64,000 bases of DNA from Scandinavium manionii. Lineage in GTDB: Bacteria > Pseudomonadota > Gammaproteobacteria > Enterobacterales > Enterobacteriaceae. Location: positions 211,683 through 275,682 of the forward strand of contig NZ_JALIGC010000034.1 in assembly GCF_024764775.1 (NCBI RefSeq), given 5' to 3'. This document shows positions 9,409 through 17,314 of this stretch, in pieces (position 1 is the first letter of the stretch; each line of letters opens with the position of its first letter). The notes under the pieces are model-generated. The model worked only from the letters and a program-made list of their open reading frames with translations, did no database searches and had not been told where the DNA came from. A program made the translations under genes and the position numbers.

Positions 9409-9738
9409 CTAGGTCCTTTCCCCATTGGGCCATTGCGCCGAAAGATGCAAAGCCTGCCCATCCGTTAGCGTGACAACGACTTTTACCGTGTCGTTCTGGG
9501 TAATATTTAACTGCATCCTCGAGAGATCAATCGGCTGATTAGCGGGCAAACTTACCGTTTTACTCTGCTGAATGTTGCTGGTCCCGCCTTGTCCCTCACG
9601 CATCGTCTGGATACTCACCCGGCACTGGCACGGCTCTGTCACAGTGACCTGCGGCGTAATGGTGTACATTTCCCCTTGATGGGTCACATTAAAAGCGATG
9701 CTATTGGTGAGAGCGACCGCAATAAGCAAACTGTTCAT
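9409..9738 (-). CDS. csgC: CsgC periplasmic curli amyloid inhibitor
   Basis: Periplasmic protein of 109 residues that in E. coli blocks premature CsgA amyloid formation. It has an N-terminal signal sequence (MNSLLIAVALTNSIAF) and the conserved CxC motif (CQCR). The start is set by GGAGG just before the ATG; four upstream in-frame codons are ignored. Last gene of csgBAC, separated from csgA by a strong hairpin that should lower its expression. Its sequence is noticeably diverged from E. coli CsgC while keeping the CxC and the LSLPANQPI-like segment. Confidence 0.92.
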   Translation of the reverse strand: MNSLLIAVALTNSIAFNVTHQGEMYTITPQVTVTEPCQCRVSIQTMREGQGGTSNIQQSKTVSLPANQPIDLSRMQLNITQNDTVKVVVTLTDGQALHLSAQWPNGERT

Positions 9739-9751
9739 GACATCCTCCAAT

Positions 9752-9780
9752 AAAAAAACAGGGCACAGGCCCTGTTTTTT
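9752..9780 (-). terminator. Terminator / attenuator between csgA and csgC
   Basis: Inverted repeat AAACAGGGC / GCCCTGTTT flanked by A and T runs on both sides, so it can act as a Rho-independent terminator on the minus strand. It lies in the csgA-csgC gap and probably gives high csgA and low csgC expression. Confidence 0.75.
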
Positions 9781-9799
9781 ATATAGTGCGAAAACCAGA

Positions 9800-10264
9800 T
9801 TAATGCTGGTAAACGTTTGCCCAGTTAGCAGAGCCGTTCTGAGTCACGTTAACAATGGAACTGTCAGCGGTCTGATTCACGTTGGCAGAGTTACCCGCCC
9901 CCCAGCCGTAAAGGTTGTTCTGGCTAACGTTAATGGTGGAGTTATCACCGGTTTGCAGGTTGCTTGAGCTGTTGCTAAAGCCAACCTGTGACACGTTGAT
10001 ATCACTGTTGTAGGCACTGCTTTGTGTTGCAGTTGCCAGGTTGTTCAGACCTTTCTGTGAGATGTTCACATCTGCGTATTTGGACCCACTTTGATCCACG
10101 CTGGCGCCGTTATTACCGCCTTCCTGATAAATATTCACAGTTTCATTACTGGAATTAACTTGTGGCAGACCACCACCACCACCAGGACCACCACCACCAG
10201 GGCCACCAGCAAATGCTGTACCAGAAACAAGAACCATTGCAATCATAGACATTTTAATATTCAT
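9800..10264 (-). CDS. csgA: CsgA major curlin (divergent)
   Basis: Major curli subunit (154 residues), secreted through CsgG to form extracellular amyloid. The signal peptide MNIKMSMIAMVLVSGTAFA is followed by a Gly/Pro-rich leader (GGPGGGGPGGGGGLPQ) in place of the usual Gly/His/Asn N22 export region. Five imperfect curlin repeats follow, for example ETVNIYQEGGNNGASVDQ, DVNISQKGLNNLATATQ, DINVSQVGFSNSSSNLQT, TINVSQNNLYGWGAGNSANVNQT and IVNVTQNGSANWANVYQ. The S/N-x-Q...N...Q ladder is kept, but repeat 4 is lengthened by NLYGWG. It is clearly csgA by position and repeats, yet far from the E. coli sequence, whereas csgB is close. Confidence 0.93.
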   Translation of the reverse strand: MNIKMSMIAMVLVSGTAFAGGPGGGGPGGGGGLPQVNSSNETVNIYQEGGNNGASVDQSGSKYADVNISQKGLNNLATATQSSAYNSDINVSQVGFSNSSSNLQTGDNSTINVSQNNLYGWGAGNSANVNQTADSSIVNVTQNGSANWANVYQH

Positions 10265-10304
10265 AAAACCCCCATTGGCTTGATTAGGTTTCGTCTTATA
10301 ACCA

Positions 10305-10763
10305 TTAACGTGTTAATACACGAACGGCCATTTGCGACGAGTTTTGCACAATAACTGTTTTAGTACCTACGGACTGCTGCTGTGAAATACTGGCCTGATT
10401 ACCCGAACCTCTCTGAATAATAATGCCTGTATTCCCATAGCCTGATTGGCTAATATCTGCATCATTACTACTTCCGGCCTGATCTACATAGGCCAGATTG
10501 TACCCACCGGATTGAGAAACATCAGCCTGATTGCCATTACCTCGTTGAGAAACAACGGCTATTTGATGATTTCCATCCTGTTGAGCATTCGCGCCATTCC
10601 CATTACCTCGCTGAGCAACAACTGCTGTTTCATTAGCAAGATTAGAGTTAAGGCCATTGGCGACCAGATTATATTCTGGACTTGCCAGATCATAACCCGA
10701 TGCAGCTACTAATCCAGGTATCGCCAGCAGTGTTAACGACAGAAAATACACTTTCTTGTTCAT
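10305..10763 (-). CDS. csgB: CsgB curli nucleator
   Basis: Minor curlin (152 residues) that nucleates CsgA polymerisation on the outer membrane with CsgF. The signal peptide ends around GLVAASGYDLASPEYN, and five curlin repeats follow (for example AVVSQRGNGNQADVSQ, AYVDQAGSSNDADISQ, GIIIQRGSGNQASISQ). The charged C-terminus MAVRVLTR matches the cell-anchoring end of E. coli CsgB. First gene of csgBAC, 40 bp upstream of csgA, transcribed away from csgD. Confidence 0.95.
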   Translation of the reverse strand: MNKKVYFLSLTLLAIPGLVAASGYDLASPEYNLVANGLNSNLANETAVVAQRGNGNGANAQQDGNHQIAVVSQRGNGNQADVSQSGGYNLAYVDQAGSSNDADISQSGYGNTGIIIQRGSGNQASISQQQSVGTKTVIVQNSSQMAVRVLTR

Positions 10764-10873
10764 GTTCCACCCGCTTGAATCCTGGCTATTTCTGTTGCTG
10801 TTAAATAACGCCGACGTTGTTGTTAATGCGACGTTACGATGAACAGTATGTTACTGACCAAAATTAAATGGTG

Positions 10874-10880
10874 TCACCCG
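10874..10880 (-). promoter_or_regulatory. CsgD-binding box of the csgBAC promoter
   Basis: On the minus strand GCGGGTGA is followed about 35 bases later by CATACTGTTCATCGTAACG. As recalled, E. coli has the same arrangement upstream of csgB (CGGGTGAGTTA, then CATACTTTCCATCGTAACG). This supports a conserved CsgD-activated promoter about 110 bp before csgB. Confidence 0.65.
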
Positions 10881-11280
10881 CAAGGTTGATTTTAAATTTT
10901 TCGGATCATTCCTAAGCATTAGAATTACGCTATGTCCCCGTCTTTAAATATGATTATTTGTGTTTCTATTATCAGAACATATCTAAAAAAACGGATAATC
11001 TTATAAATCAAGGTGTTTAGCGCGTCAGGAAAAAACCAACCGCGAAGATCAGGATCGCGATCTCATTTGACCAAAATTTTCTAAAGATAAAAGCGTTACA
11101 AACTTATGTATTATTTGGATGAGAATAGTCCAAACGACCACAATAATATATCAGTTATATATTAATGAGTTATGTCATTTGTGTGACTTATTAAGTTGCT
11201 TACATTTTATTTACGTGTACAACTTTATCATCACTTCTAAATGATTAACGAACCAGATATTTACATTTTAATATTCTGAC

Positions 11281-11300
11281 TTACATTTTGTTACAGTGTT
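11281..11300 (+). promoter_or_regulatory. OmpR-type box of the csgD promoter
   Basis: TTACATTTTGTTACAGTGTT closely resembles the E. coli D1 OmpR box (TTACATTTAGTTACATGTTT). It sits just before a TAAAAT element at 11311 and a conserved stretch TGACTAGATTGAA that aligns with the E. coli start region. This places the main csgD start near 11325 and gives a leader of about 165 nt. Confidence 0.6.
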
Positions 11301-11436
11301 TGATCTTGCTTAAAATTTAGCAATGACTAGATTGAACACTGAACTACCTAATATTGTTTTATTGACTTTTTACCCTCCTTAGGGTTTTCGACAATACGTA
11401 TACACAGCAATGCAGCCTCAATCAGTACTTCTGGAA

Positions 11437-11454
11437 CCCCGTATTTTTACGGGG
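11437..11454 (+). promoter_or_regulatory. csgD: Hairpin in the csgD 5' leader
   Basis: CCCCGTATTTTTACGGGG forms a stem of six pairs (CCCCGT/ACGGGG) with a TATTTT loop, about 40 nt before the csgD start. The E. coli csgD leader is the target of several Hfq sRNAs (OmrA/B, McaS, RprA, GcvB). The preceding ATCAGTACTTCTGGA resembles the E. coli leader, so this hairpin may have the same role. Confidence 0.5.
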
Positions 11455-11491
11455 AAAACTGATAGCTGCTATAAAACGTTGGAGTTTCATC

Positions 11492-12139
11492 ATGTTAAAT
11501 GAAGTCCATAGTTTAGGCAGTACGCTTGTACTTGTAACAAAGCCGTCCTTACAAGCAAGCGCGCTTTTACAATATTTAAAATCGACTCTGGATATCTCAG
11601 GAAAAGTACAAAATATTCATCGTATTATGGAAGAAACGTTGCCTGACAGCATCATGATCTTCGATATGATGGAAGCGGATAAAAGGCTGATCACTCACTG
11701 GCAGGAAAATTTAGGCCGGAAAAACAACGGGATGAAACTGGTATTACTCAACACACCCGAGGAATACCCTTTCAAGGACATAGAAAACTGGCCGCACATC
11801 AACGGTGTCTTTTATAACAATGAAACTGAATCACGTTTGATCGAAGGATTAAACATGATCATGCATGGCGATTGTTACTTTTCGCATAAGCTCGCCAGCT
11901 ATTTGATTACGCACTCAGGTAACTACCGTTACAACAATGCAGAAAGTGCAATGCTGACGCAGCGTGAACGGGAGATTCTGAATAAACTGCGGGTCGGCTC
12001 TTCCAACGTGGAAATTGCCCGCTCGTTGTTCATTAGCGAAAACACCGTAAAAACACATCTCTATAATCTTTTCAAGAAGTTAGCCGTAAAAAACCGGACT
12101 CAGGCCGTCTCCTGGGCCAATGATAATCTCAGGCGTTAA
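11492..12139 (+). CDS. csgD: CsgD biofilm master regulator
   Basis: LuxR/FixJ-family transcription factor (215 residues; E. coli 216) that activates csgBAC and cellulose-related genes. An N-terminal receiver-like domain lacking the normal phosphoacceptor context spans about 1-130. The C-terminal LuxR helix-turn-helix (LTQREREILNKLRVGSSNVEIA...SENTVKTHLYNLFKKL) spans about 150-210. The start is preceded by GGAG in the same CGTTGGAGTTTCATC-ATG context as E. coli. First gene of csgDEFG. Confidence 0.97.
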   Translation: MLNEVHSLGSTLVLVTKPSLQASALLQYLKSTLDISGKVQNIHRIMEETLPDSIMIFDMMEADKRLITHWQENLGRKNNGMKLVLLNTPEEYPFKDIENWPHINGVFYNNETESRLIEGLNMIMHGDCYFSHKLASYLITHSGNYRYNNAESAMLTQREREILNKLRVGSSNVEIARSLFISENTVKTHLYNLFKKLAVKNRTQAVSWANDNLRR

Positions 12140-12156
12140 GTTAACAGGCAGACACC

Positions 12157-12546
12157 ATGAAACGTTCCCTGTGCTGGCTTGCAGCTGCAAACCTGCTGCT
12201 GCTTGCGCCCTCTCTGCATGCCGGAGAGGTGGAGATACCGGGTATCGTGGCCGATCACACCGTATCGTCGGTAGGGCACGATTTTTATCGTTCCTTTACC
12301 GATAAATGGGCCAGTACTACCCGAGAGAATATATCCATTAATGAAAGGCCCAGTGCACGCTGGGGGAGTTGGATAACAATAACTGTTAATCAGGATATTT
12401 TATTTCAGACCTTTTTATTCCCGATAAGACGGGAGTTTGATAAGACCGTAGACGCAGCTGTACAAATTACTCAAGAAGGTATCAATAAACGCCAAATCGA
12501 CCAGGCCTTATTAAAAACGGACGATTTAGCACACGACGAATTTTAA
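12157..12546 (+). CDS. csgE: CsgE curli secretion accessory protein
   Basis: Periplasmic specificity factor of 129 residues that caps the CsgG channel and directs curlins to it. The signal peptide MKRSLCWLAAANLLLLAPSLHAGEVE is followed by conserved segments ARWGSWITITVNQDILFQT and FPIRREFDKTVDAAV. Its length matches the family. It lies 17 bp after csgD and shortly before csgF in the csgDEFG operon. Confidence 0.95.
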   Translation: MKRSLCWLAAANLLLLAPSLHAGEVEIPGIVADHTVSSVGHDFYRSFTDKWASTTRENISINERPSARWGSWITITVNQDILFQTFLFPIRREFDKTVDAAVQITQEGINKRQIDQALLKTDDLAHDEF

Positions 12547-12567
12547 ACATAGAGGGTGGAGGCAATC

Positions 12568-12987
12568 ATGCGTATCGCCTGTACTGTCGCTTTGCTCGCT
12601 TTTATTACACCAGCAAGTTGGGCCGGTAATATGGTTTTCCAGTTCGTAAACCCTAACTTCGGTGGAAACCCGAATAACGGCGCTTTTTTGCTAAATGAAG
12701 CCCAGGCGCAGAACTCGTATAAAGCACCTGGTGGGAGTGACGATTTTGGTTATACCGCGCCGTCGGCGTTAGATAACTTCACGTCAGCTATCCAGTCACA
12801 ATTATTAAGTGGCCTGTTGGGTAACGTTGCTACCGGGAAACCGGGTCGCCTCGTCACTAATGACTTTATTGTCGATATACAAAACAGCAATGGCCTGCTC
12901 ACGCTTAACGTGACCGACAGAAGTACGGGGAAAACCTCGACTATCCAGGTCTCCGGAGTGCAACAGACGTCTACGAGTGACCAATAG
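12568..12987 (+). CDS. csgF: CsgF curli assembly chaperone-like protein
   Basis: Exported protein (139 residues) that sits at the extracellular mouth of CsgG and couples CsgB nucleation to secretion. The signal peptide MRIACTVALLAFITPASWAG is followed by the family core MVFQFVNPNFGGNPNNGAFLLN and SALDNFTSAIQSQLL. The start is the ATG after GGAGG; four upstream in-frame codons do not match the family. Third gene of csgDEFG. Confidence 0.95.
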   Translation: MRIACTVALLAFITPASWAGNMVFQFVNPNFGGNPNNGAFLLNEAQAQNSYKAPGGSDDFGYTAPSALDNFTSAIQSQLLSGLLGNVATGKPGRLVTNDFIVDIQNSNGLLTLNVTDRSTGKTSTIQVSGVQQTSTSDQ

Positions 12988-13013
12988 TCACAGACCCGTA
13001 CAGGAAAATAATC

Positions 13014-13847
13014 ATGAAGCGTTTATTTATACTTCTGGTGGTCGTCCTACTCAGTGGCTGTCTGACCGCCCCGCCGAAAGAGGCGGCAAAACCGACGTTA
13101 ATGCCACGGGCGCAAAGCTATCGTGACCTGACGCACCTGCCTTCTCCGCAGGGCAAGCTGTACGTTTCTGTCTACAACATTCAGGATGAAACCGGGCAAT
13201 TTAAACCTTATCCGGCGAGTAACTTCTCAACGGCGGTACCGCAAAGTGCGACGGCGATGCTGGTGACGGCATTGAAAGATTCCAAATGGTTCATTCCGCT
13301 GGAACGTCAGGGATTACAAAACCTGCTTAATGAACGAAAAATCATTCGGGCAGCGCAGGAAAATGGCACCGTCGGCGTAAATAACCAGGCACCATTACAA
13401 TCGTTAAGTTCTGCGAACGTCATTATTGAAGGATCGATTATCGGTTATGAAAGTAACGTGAAATCCGGCGGTGTTGGCGCGCGTTATTTTGGTATCGGTG
13501 GCGACACACAATATCAACTTGACCAGATTGCCGTTAACCTGCGCGTGATTAACGTCAGTACCGGTGAAGTCCTTTCCTCTGTGAATACCAGCAAGACCAT
13601 ATTGTCTTATGAAGTTCAGGCCGGGGTGTTCCGCTTTATTGACTACCAGCGTCTGCTGGAAGGCGAAATTGGGTATACCTCGAATGAACCGGTCATGTTG
13701 TGTCTGATGTCAGCGATTGAAACCGGCGTTATTTATCTGATTAACGATGGGATCGATCGTGGCCTGTGGAACCTGCAAAGTTCTTCAGAAACCAATAACC
13801 CGATTCTCGCAAAATACCGTGATATGGCTTCACCGCCGGAATCCTGA
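13014..13847 (+). CDS. csgG: CsgG curli secretion channel lipoprotein
   Basis: Outer-membrane lipoprotein of 277 residues forming the nonameric curli export pore. The lipobox LLSGC places the acylated Cys at residue 16. The segments YVSVYNIQDETGQFKPYPASNFSTAV and WFIPLERQGLQNLLNERKIIRAA are typical of CsgG. Its length equals that of E. coli CsgG. Last gene of csgDEFG, followed by a strong terminator. Confidence 0.97.
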   Translation: MKRLFILLVVVLLSGCLTAPPKEAAKPTLMPRAQSYRDLTHLPSPQGKLYVSVYNIQDETGQFKPYPASNFSTAVPQSATAMLVTALKDSKWFIPLERQGLQNLLNERKIIRAAQENGTVGVNNQAPLQSLSSANVIIEGSIIGYESNVKSGGVGARYFGIGGDTQYQLDQIAVNLRVINVSTGEVLSSVNTSKTILSYEVQAGVFRFIDYQRLLEGEIGYTSNEPVMLCLMSAIETGVIYLINDGIDRGLWNLQSSSETNNPILAKYRDMASPPES

Positions 13848-13861
13848 TTCTGGTTCAGACA

Positions 13862-13892
13862 AAAAAAGCGTAGCCCCGAGGCTACGCTTTTT
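13862..13892. terminator. Bidirectional terminator csgG / ycdZ
   Basis: Inverted repeat AAAAAGCGTAGCC / GGCTACGCTTTTT around CCGA, with A and T runs on both sides. It serves the convergent csgDEFG and ycdZ transcripts. Confidence 0.85.
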
Positions 13893-13910
13893 TTGTTTCT
13901 TGTTCGACGA

Positions 13911-14396
13911 TTATTGCTTCACGGCGTTATCCGGTGCCTGCCGTCTGGCACTTCTTGCTGCCAGCCATAACCCGCTATTTTTCATCGCGTAGCCAAATAT
14001 CAGCCCTACCAGCAGCGACGGCACCACCAGCTTCCAGTCGCCCTGCCCTGCAAACGTGGCACAAGCCCCGATGAACGTGCCCGGCACAAAAGACAGCAAC
14101 AGCTGTTTGGCCTGCAGGCACATCAGGAACGCCACCACACCGGTCATGACATAGCCGAAGATTTCCAGATGCGGCGCCAGCGCGCTGCCATGGATAATCA
14201 CCAGCGCCCATACCACACCGCTCAAGACGGTGGCGGTTGCGATGGCGAGACCTTTCAGCCCACCTTGCGGACAGGCAAAGTAAGCGGTACAGCCGAGGAA
14301 ACCCGCCCAGCTGAGCAGGCCGAGAGACACGGCTACCCATCCCCAGAGTCCGGAGAGAATGCCTGTTGTCAGTGCGAGAGAGAGAAGTATGTTCAT
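13911..14396 (-). CDS. ycdZ: YcdZ inner-membrane protein (DUF1097)
   Basis: A hydrophobic 161-residue protein with about five transmembrane segments (for example VSLGLLSWAGFLGCTAYFAC). It matches YcdZ, a DUF1097 inner-membrane protein without known function. The start MNILLSLALTT is chosen by match to E. coli; a longer frame adds 16 residues of poor fit. It lies downstream of ycdY on the same strand, separated by about 100 bp. Confidence 0.88.
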   Translation of the reverse strand: MNILLSLALTTGILSGLWGWVAVSLGLLSWAGFLGCTAYFACPQGGLKGLAIATATVLSGVVWALVIIHGSALAPHLEIFGYVMTGVVAFLMCLQAKQLLLSFVPGTFIGACATFAGQGDWKLVVPSLLVGLIFGYAMKNSGLWLAARSARRQAPDNAVKQ

Positions 14397-14499
14397 GCCG
14401 CGCATCATAGCAGATACGCGGTTTCCAGATGAGATCACGAGCACAAAATTTGCAACGGATGATGTATCGTTACATTTTATATGTGATTAAGATCACATA

Positions 14500-15054
14500 T
14501 CACTGTTCGCTACTTTCTTCGATCTCATCCCACATCGCTGAGATTGCCTCGCGAGTGATAGTCGACTGCGTGCGCCAGAATGGCGTCGTGGCGTGCGCTT
14601 CAACTTTCCCGAGGAATGTCCCGACCCACGGCAGCAGATAGTCCGTGAACAGCGTATCGACCGCTTCACTTTCATCATCCGCGGAATTGTCTTCCAGCCA
14701 GGACGCCGCCAACAACAACGTGCCGATATGGTCGGCAGGCGTGTCGCTCAGCGGCATGCCGCGTGAGGACAGGAAGCTGCGCACTTCAGCCTCGGTCGCG
14801 CCTTCAACCCATGCGCTGCGGTACGGAGAAACGCTGCACTCGTCGCCAACAAACAGTGCATTGTAGTCTGCGGAGATTTGTTGCATATCGCAGCTCTTTT
14901 GCAGGCGCTCCAGCAGCTCATCCTGTTCCAGCGGCCAGCTCGCCGCCAGTTTGCCATCACGAATGAGGTTAAACAGCGGGACCAGCAGCGGGTCCTGCGG
15001 CTGGCGATAGTACAATGAGCCCAGAACGCGGCAGAGGATTGAAAACTCGTTCAT
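14500..15054 (-). CDS. ycdY: YcdY TorD-family chaperone
   Basis: Redox-enzyme maturation protein of the TorD/DmsD family (184 residues, same as E. coli). The family pattern YNALFVGDECSVSPYRSAW and PADHIGTLLLAASWLED are visible. In E. coli YcdY increases YcdX activity and affects swarming. It lies 21 bp downstream of ycdX in the same direction, consistent with a ycdXY operon. Confidence 0.92.
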   Translation of the reverse strand: MNEFSILCRVLGSLYYRQPQDPLLVPLFNLIRDGKLAASWPLEQDELLERLQKSCDMQQISADYNALFVGDECSVSPYRSAWVEGATEAEVRSFLSSRGMPLSDTPADHIGTLLLAASWLEDNSADDESEAVDTLFTDYLLPWVGTFLGKVEAHATTPFWRTQSTITREAISAMWDEIEESSEQ

Positions 15055-15075
15055 TCAATTATTCCATTCAGAGAA

Positions 15076-15813
15076 TTACAGTTCAGCAAATTCGGCTATC
15101 GGCGGCACGCCGCGCGATTCGAGGAAATCCAGGAAACGGCGCGGCGTAACGTTAAGAATACGGTCTTCCGGGAACTCGACAGCGTCGAGAATCTTACGGC
15201 ATTCGGTAAAATTGCCCAGCGTAAACGCGGTGTGGGAGTCAGAACCTAACGCCACCCAGCCCCCAGCGTCACGCACCGCCGCGGCTACGGCCCGACAGTT
15301 ATCTTCGCTGCCCGGACGAGATGAAACAAACGAGGAGTTGTTAATTTCCAGCGCGACATGGTGCTTCGCCGCCGCTTCCGCCACGGCGTTGATATCAATC
15401 GGAAACTTCGGGTTCCCCGGATGACTAATCATGTGGACATTGCCGCTGGCGATAGCGGCAATCATCGCTTCGGTGTGCGTGGCTTTATCCTGCGGCGGGA
15501 AAACCGGCTCATGGAAACCGGCAATGATGAAATCCAGCGACGTCAGCATTGGGCCGGTGCAGTCAATTTCGCCGAGCGTGTTTTTAATGTTGGATTCGAT
15601 CCCACGCAGAATACCCACGCCATCAACCATTCGCGGCCAGATACGCATATTCACGAAATGCCAATAGTGCGGGGCATCGGCCATATCTGGACCGTGATCG
15701 GTAATGGCAAACAGTTTGATCCCTTTACGTTTCGCTTCGGCGATATAGTCATGAAGGGTGCTGTAAGCGTGGGTGCTGGCGACGGTGTGCATATGCAGGT
15801 CAACAGGATACAT
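15076..15813 (-). CDS. ycdX: YcdX PHP-family zinc phosphatase
   Basis: PHP-domain metallohydrolase (245 residues) with a trinuclear zinc site in the E. coli structure. Metal ligands are visible in DLHMHTVAS, ITDHGPDM, HPGNPKFP and LGSDSHTAF. The start MYPVDLHMHT is set by match to E. coli; 11 upstream codons are excluded, and GGAGAA precedes the ATG. First gene of ycdXY, downstream of ghrA but behind a terminator. Confidence 0.93.
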   Translation of the reverse strand: MYPVDLHMHTVASTHAYSTLHDYIAEAKRKGIKLFAITDHGPDMADAPHYWHFVNMRIWPRMVDGVGILRGIESNIKNTLGEIDCTGPMLTSLDFIIAGFHEPVFPPQDKATHTEAMIAAIASGNVHMISHPGNPKFPIDINAVAEAAAKHHVALEINNSSFVSSRPGSEDNCRAVAAAVRDAGGWVALGSDSHTAFTLGNFTECRKILDAVEFPEDRILNVTPRRFLDFLESRGVPPIAEFAEL

Positions 15814-15871
15814 CACATTCTCCTCTTTCTTTATATGTCCAAGCATAGCAGGAATGGGCGGCCTTTATTAG

Positions 15872-15896
15872 CGAAAAACCCGGCATTGCCGGGTTG
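15872..15896 (-). terminator. Terminator after ghrA
   Basis: AACCCGGC / GCCGGGTT inverted repeat, followed on the minus strand by TTTTT, placed directly after the ghrA stop codon. Confidence 0.75.
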
Positions 15897-15899
15897 AAC

Positions 15900-16838
15900 T
15901 CAGTATCCGCGGGCCCTGTCGACCTGCCTAGTGACCGTCTCTCCGCGCTCCAGGCCGGTGATGGTTTTACCGATATAGGCAATGGCTTCCTGCGGTCGGG
16001 TAACCGCCGCAATGTGCGGCGTCATGGCCACGCGAGGATGGCGCCACAGCGGGCTTTCCACCGGCAATGGTTCACGGCTGAACACGTCGAGCATCGCACC
16101 CTTTAACTTGCCATTTTCCAGCGCGCGCAACAGTTCATCTTCATTGACATGTACACCGCGTGCGAGGTTCAGCAGATAGCTCTTATCCTGCAATTGATTG
16201 AGCAGCGCATGATTGATGATGCCGACCGTTTCCGCCGTGTTCGGCAGCAGGTTAATCAGCACGCGCGTTTCACGCAGGAAATCACCCATTTCACTTTCAC
16301 CCGCGAAGCTCTGCACATTCGGCCAGTCTTTATGGCTGCGGCTCCAGACGCGCACCGGGAATCCCCAGGCCAGAAGGCTTTCCGCCACTTTACTGCCGAG
16401 CACACCCGCGCCCATAATGCCAATAGTGAACTCTTCACGGGTAAATTCTGGCAGCGGCTCCCAGCGCGTCTCCTGCTTGAGCGCCTGATAATCATCAAAG
16501 CGACGGAACCAGTGCAGCACCTGGCTGACGGCGTACTCCTGCATCTGCAAGCCCATGCCGGTGTCTTCGAGGCGGAACAGCGGAATGGAAAGTGGTAGCA
16601 TCTCCGGGTGTTCTCGCAACTTACTGAGAATGGAATCGACGCCTGCGCCCAGCGCAAAGACGGCTTTCAGCTCACGACCTTGCAGCATTTCAACCGGCGG
16701 GTGCCACACCAGCGCGTAATCGGCGGGCTCATTGTCACCGCTTTTCCACTCACGGACGCGGGCGCCCGGCAGTTGTTTTTCCAGCGCGGCGATCCACCAC
16801 TGGGTGTCGAAGGTGGGATGGTAAAAAATAATCTCCAT
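15900..16838 (-). CDS. ghrA: GhrA glyoxylate/hydroxypyruvate reductase A
   Basis: NAD(P)H-dependent 2-hydroxyacid dehydrogenase (312 residues, same as E. coli) reducing glyoxylate to glycolate and hydroxypyruvate to glycerate. The Rossmann motif GIMGAGVLGSKVAES begins near residue 139. The catalytic Arg (LARGVHVNEDEL), Glu (in the SREPLP segment) and His (MTPHIAAV) are present. It lies next to serX as in E. coli, transcribed away from it. Confidence 0.95.
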   Translation of the reverse strand: MEIIFYHPTFDTQWWIAALEKQLPGARVREWKSGDNEPADYALVWHPPVEMLQGRELKAVFALGAGVDSILSKLREHPEMLPLSIPLFRLEDTGMGLQMQEYAVSQVLHWFRRFDDYQALKQETRWEPLPEFTREEFTIGIMGAGVLGSKVAESLLAWGFPVRVWSRSHKDWPNVQSFAGESEMGDFLRETRVLINLLPNTAETVGIINHALLNQLQDKSYLLNLARGVHVNEDELLRALENGKLKGAMLDVFSREPLPVESPLWRHPRVAMTPHIAAVTRPQEAIAYIGKTITGLERGETVTRQVDRARGY

Positions 16839-17043
16839 ACTGCTCTCCTTTATATACTGCGCCTTTCTTATGCAGGTCTGCGGCGCGTCGATTTCGTGTT
16901 GTTTTATATTGGTTTGTCAGCATAGCAAATTTTTGCAGCCTGTCGGCGGAAAGGCGAATGCTGAGAAAAAAAGCGAATCGCGGTTATTACGAAAGCAGGT
17001 TGGACGAAGTTTGTCTTATTGGACGTTTTTTTGAAAAAGTTGA

Positions 17044-17072
17044 TTGACGTAAGTTACGCTTTTCCCTACATT
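17044..17072 (+). promoter_or_regulatory. Sigma70 promoter of the first tRNA-Ser gene
   Basis: TTGACG and TACATT are separated by 17 bp and followed by the GC-rich discriminator AGCGCCCG, the layout of a stringently controlled stable-RNA promoter. It lies about 30 bp before tRNA-Ser. Confidence 0.7.
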
Positions 17073-17106
17073 AGCGCCCGTCCCAGCAGCGTTGGGACGA
17101 CAATAT

Positions 17107-17194
17107 GGTGAGGTGTCCGAGTGGCTGAAGGAGCACGCCTGGAAAGTGTGTATACGGCAACGTATCGGGGGTTCGAATCCCCCCCTCACCGCCA
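17107..17194 (+). tRNA. serX: tRNA-Ser (GGA), first copy
   Basis: An 88-nt type II tRNA. The acceptor GGUGAGG pairs with CCUCACC, followed by discriminator G and encoded CCA. Anticodon loop CUGGAAA gives anticodon GGA, reading UCC/UCU. A long variable arm (GTGTATACGGCAACGTATC) is typical of tRNA-Ser, and the T arm GGGGGTTCGAATCCCCC is perfect. Its position beside ghrA matches serX in E. coli. Confidence 0.97.
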
Positions 17195-17206
17195 TATTTG
17201 AAGAAG

Positions 17207-17235
17207 AGCTCGTACGAAAGTACGAGCTTTTTTTT
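17207..17235 (+). terminator. Terminator of tRNA-Ser, copy 1
   Basis: AGCTCGTAC / GTACGAGCT stem with a GAAA tetraloop and eight following T residues: a strong Rho-independent terminator. Confidence 0.9.
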
Positions 17236-17246
17236 CGTCTGCAGTT

Positions 17247-17280
17247 TGCAAGGCCGCAATAACGTCATTGCGGCCTTGCA
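17247..17280. repeat. Perfect 14-bp inverted repeat at the island edge
   Basis: TGCAAGGCCGCAAT and ATTGCGGCCTTGCA are separated by AACGTC. No T run follows on either strand, so it is an atypical terminator for the convergent hisD-like operon or a structural relic of the junction. It lies just outside the 145-bp repeat, where the island sequence begins. Confidence 0.7.
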
Positions 17281-17314
17281 TGCCTGTGCGGAAAACACAT
17301 TTCCGTCGCTCAGG

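Larger units (their letters stand above)
10764..11491. promoter_or_regulatory. csgD-csgB divergent control region (728 bp)
   Basis: Long AT-rich non-coding stretch between divergent csgBAC and csgDEFG, with no credible ORF. By homology to E. coli it should bind OmpR, CpxR, RstA, IHF, H-NS, MlrA and Crl-sigmaS polymerase; only a CsgD box near csgB and an OmpR-type box and leader near csgD are recognisable by eye and are listed separately. Its AT richness contrasts with the surrounding genes and fits H-NS silencing. Confidence 0.8.
17100..17244 (+). repeat. 145-bp direct repeat, copy 1 (tRNA-Ser plus terminator)
   Basis: The segment from ACAATATGGTGAGG through the tRNA and its terminator to the G after CGTCTGCA recurs at 31041-31185 with two substitutions (17225 A to G, 17242 C to T). 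Flanking sequence, including the promoter, differs. The two copies bound a 13.8-kb accessory block. Confidence 0.9.

Noticed and set aside
9881..10230. CRISPR-like or minisatellite array
   Set aside because: The regular motifs are codons of the curlin repeats and the CCA-rich Gly tract of csgA, without conserved repeat-spacer structure.
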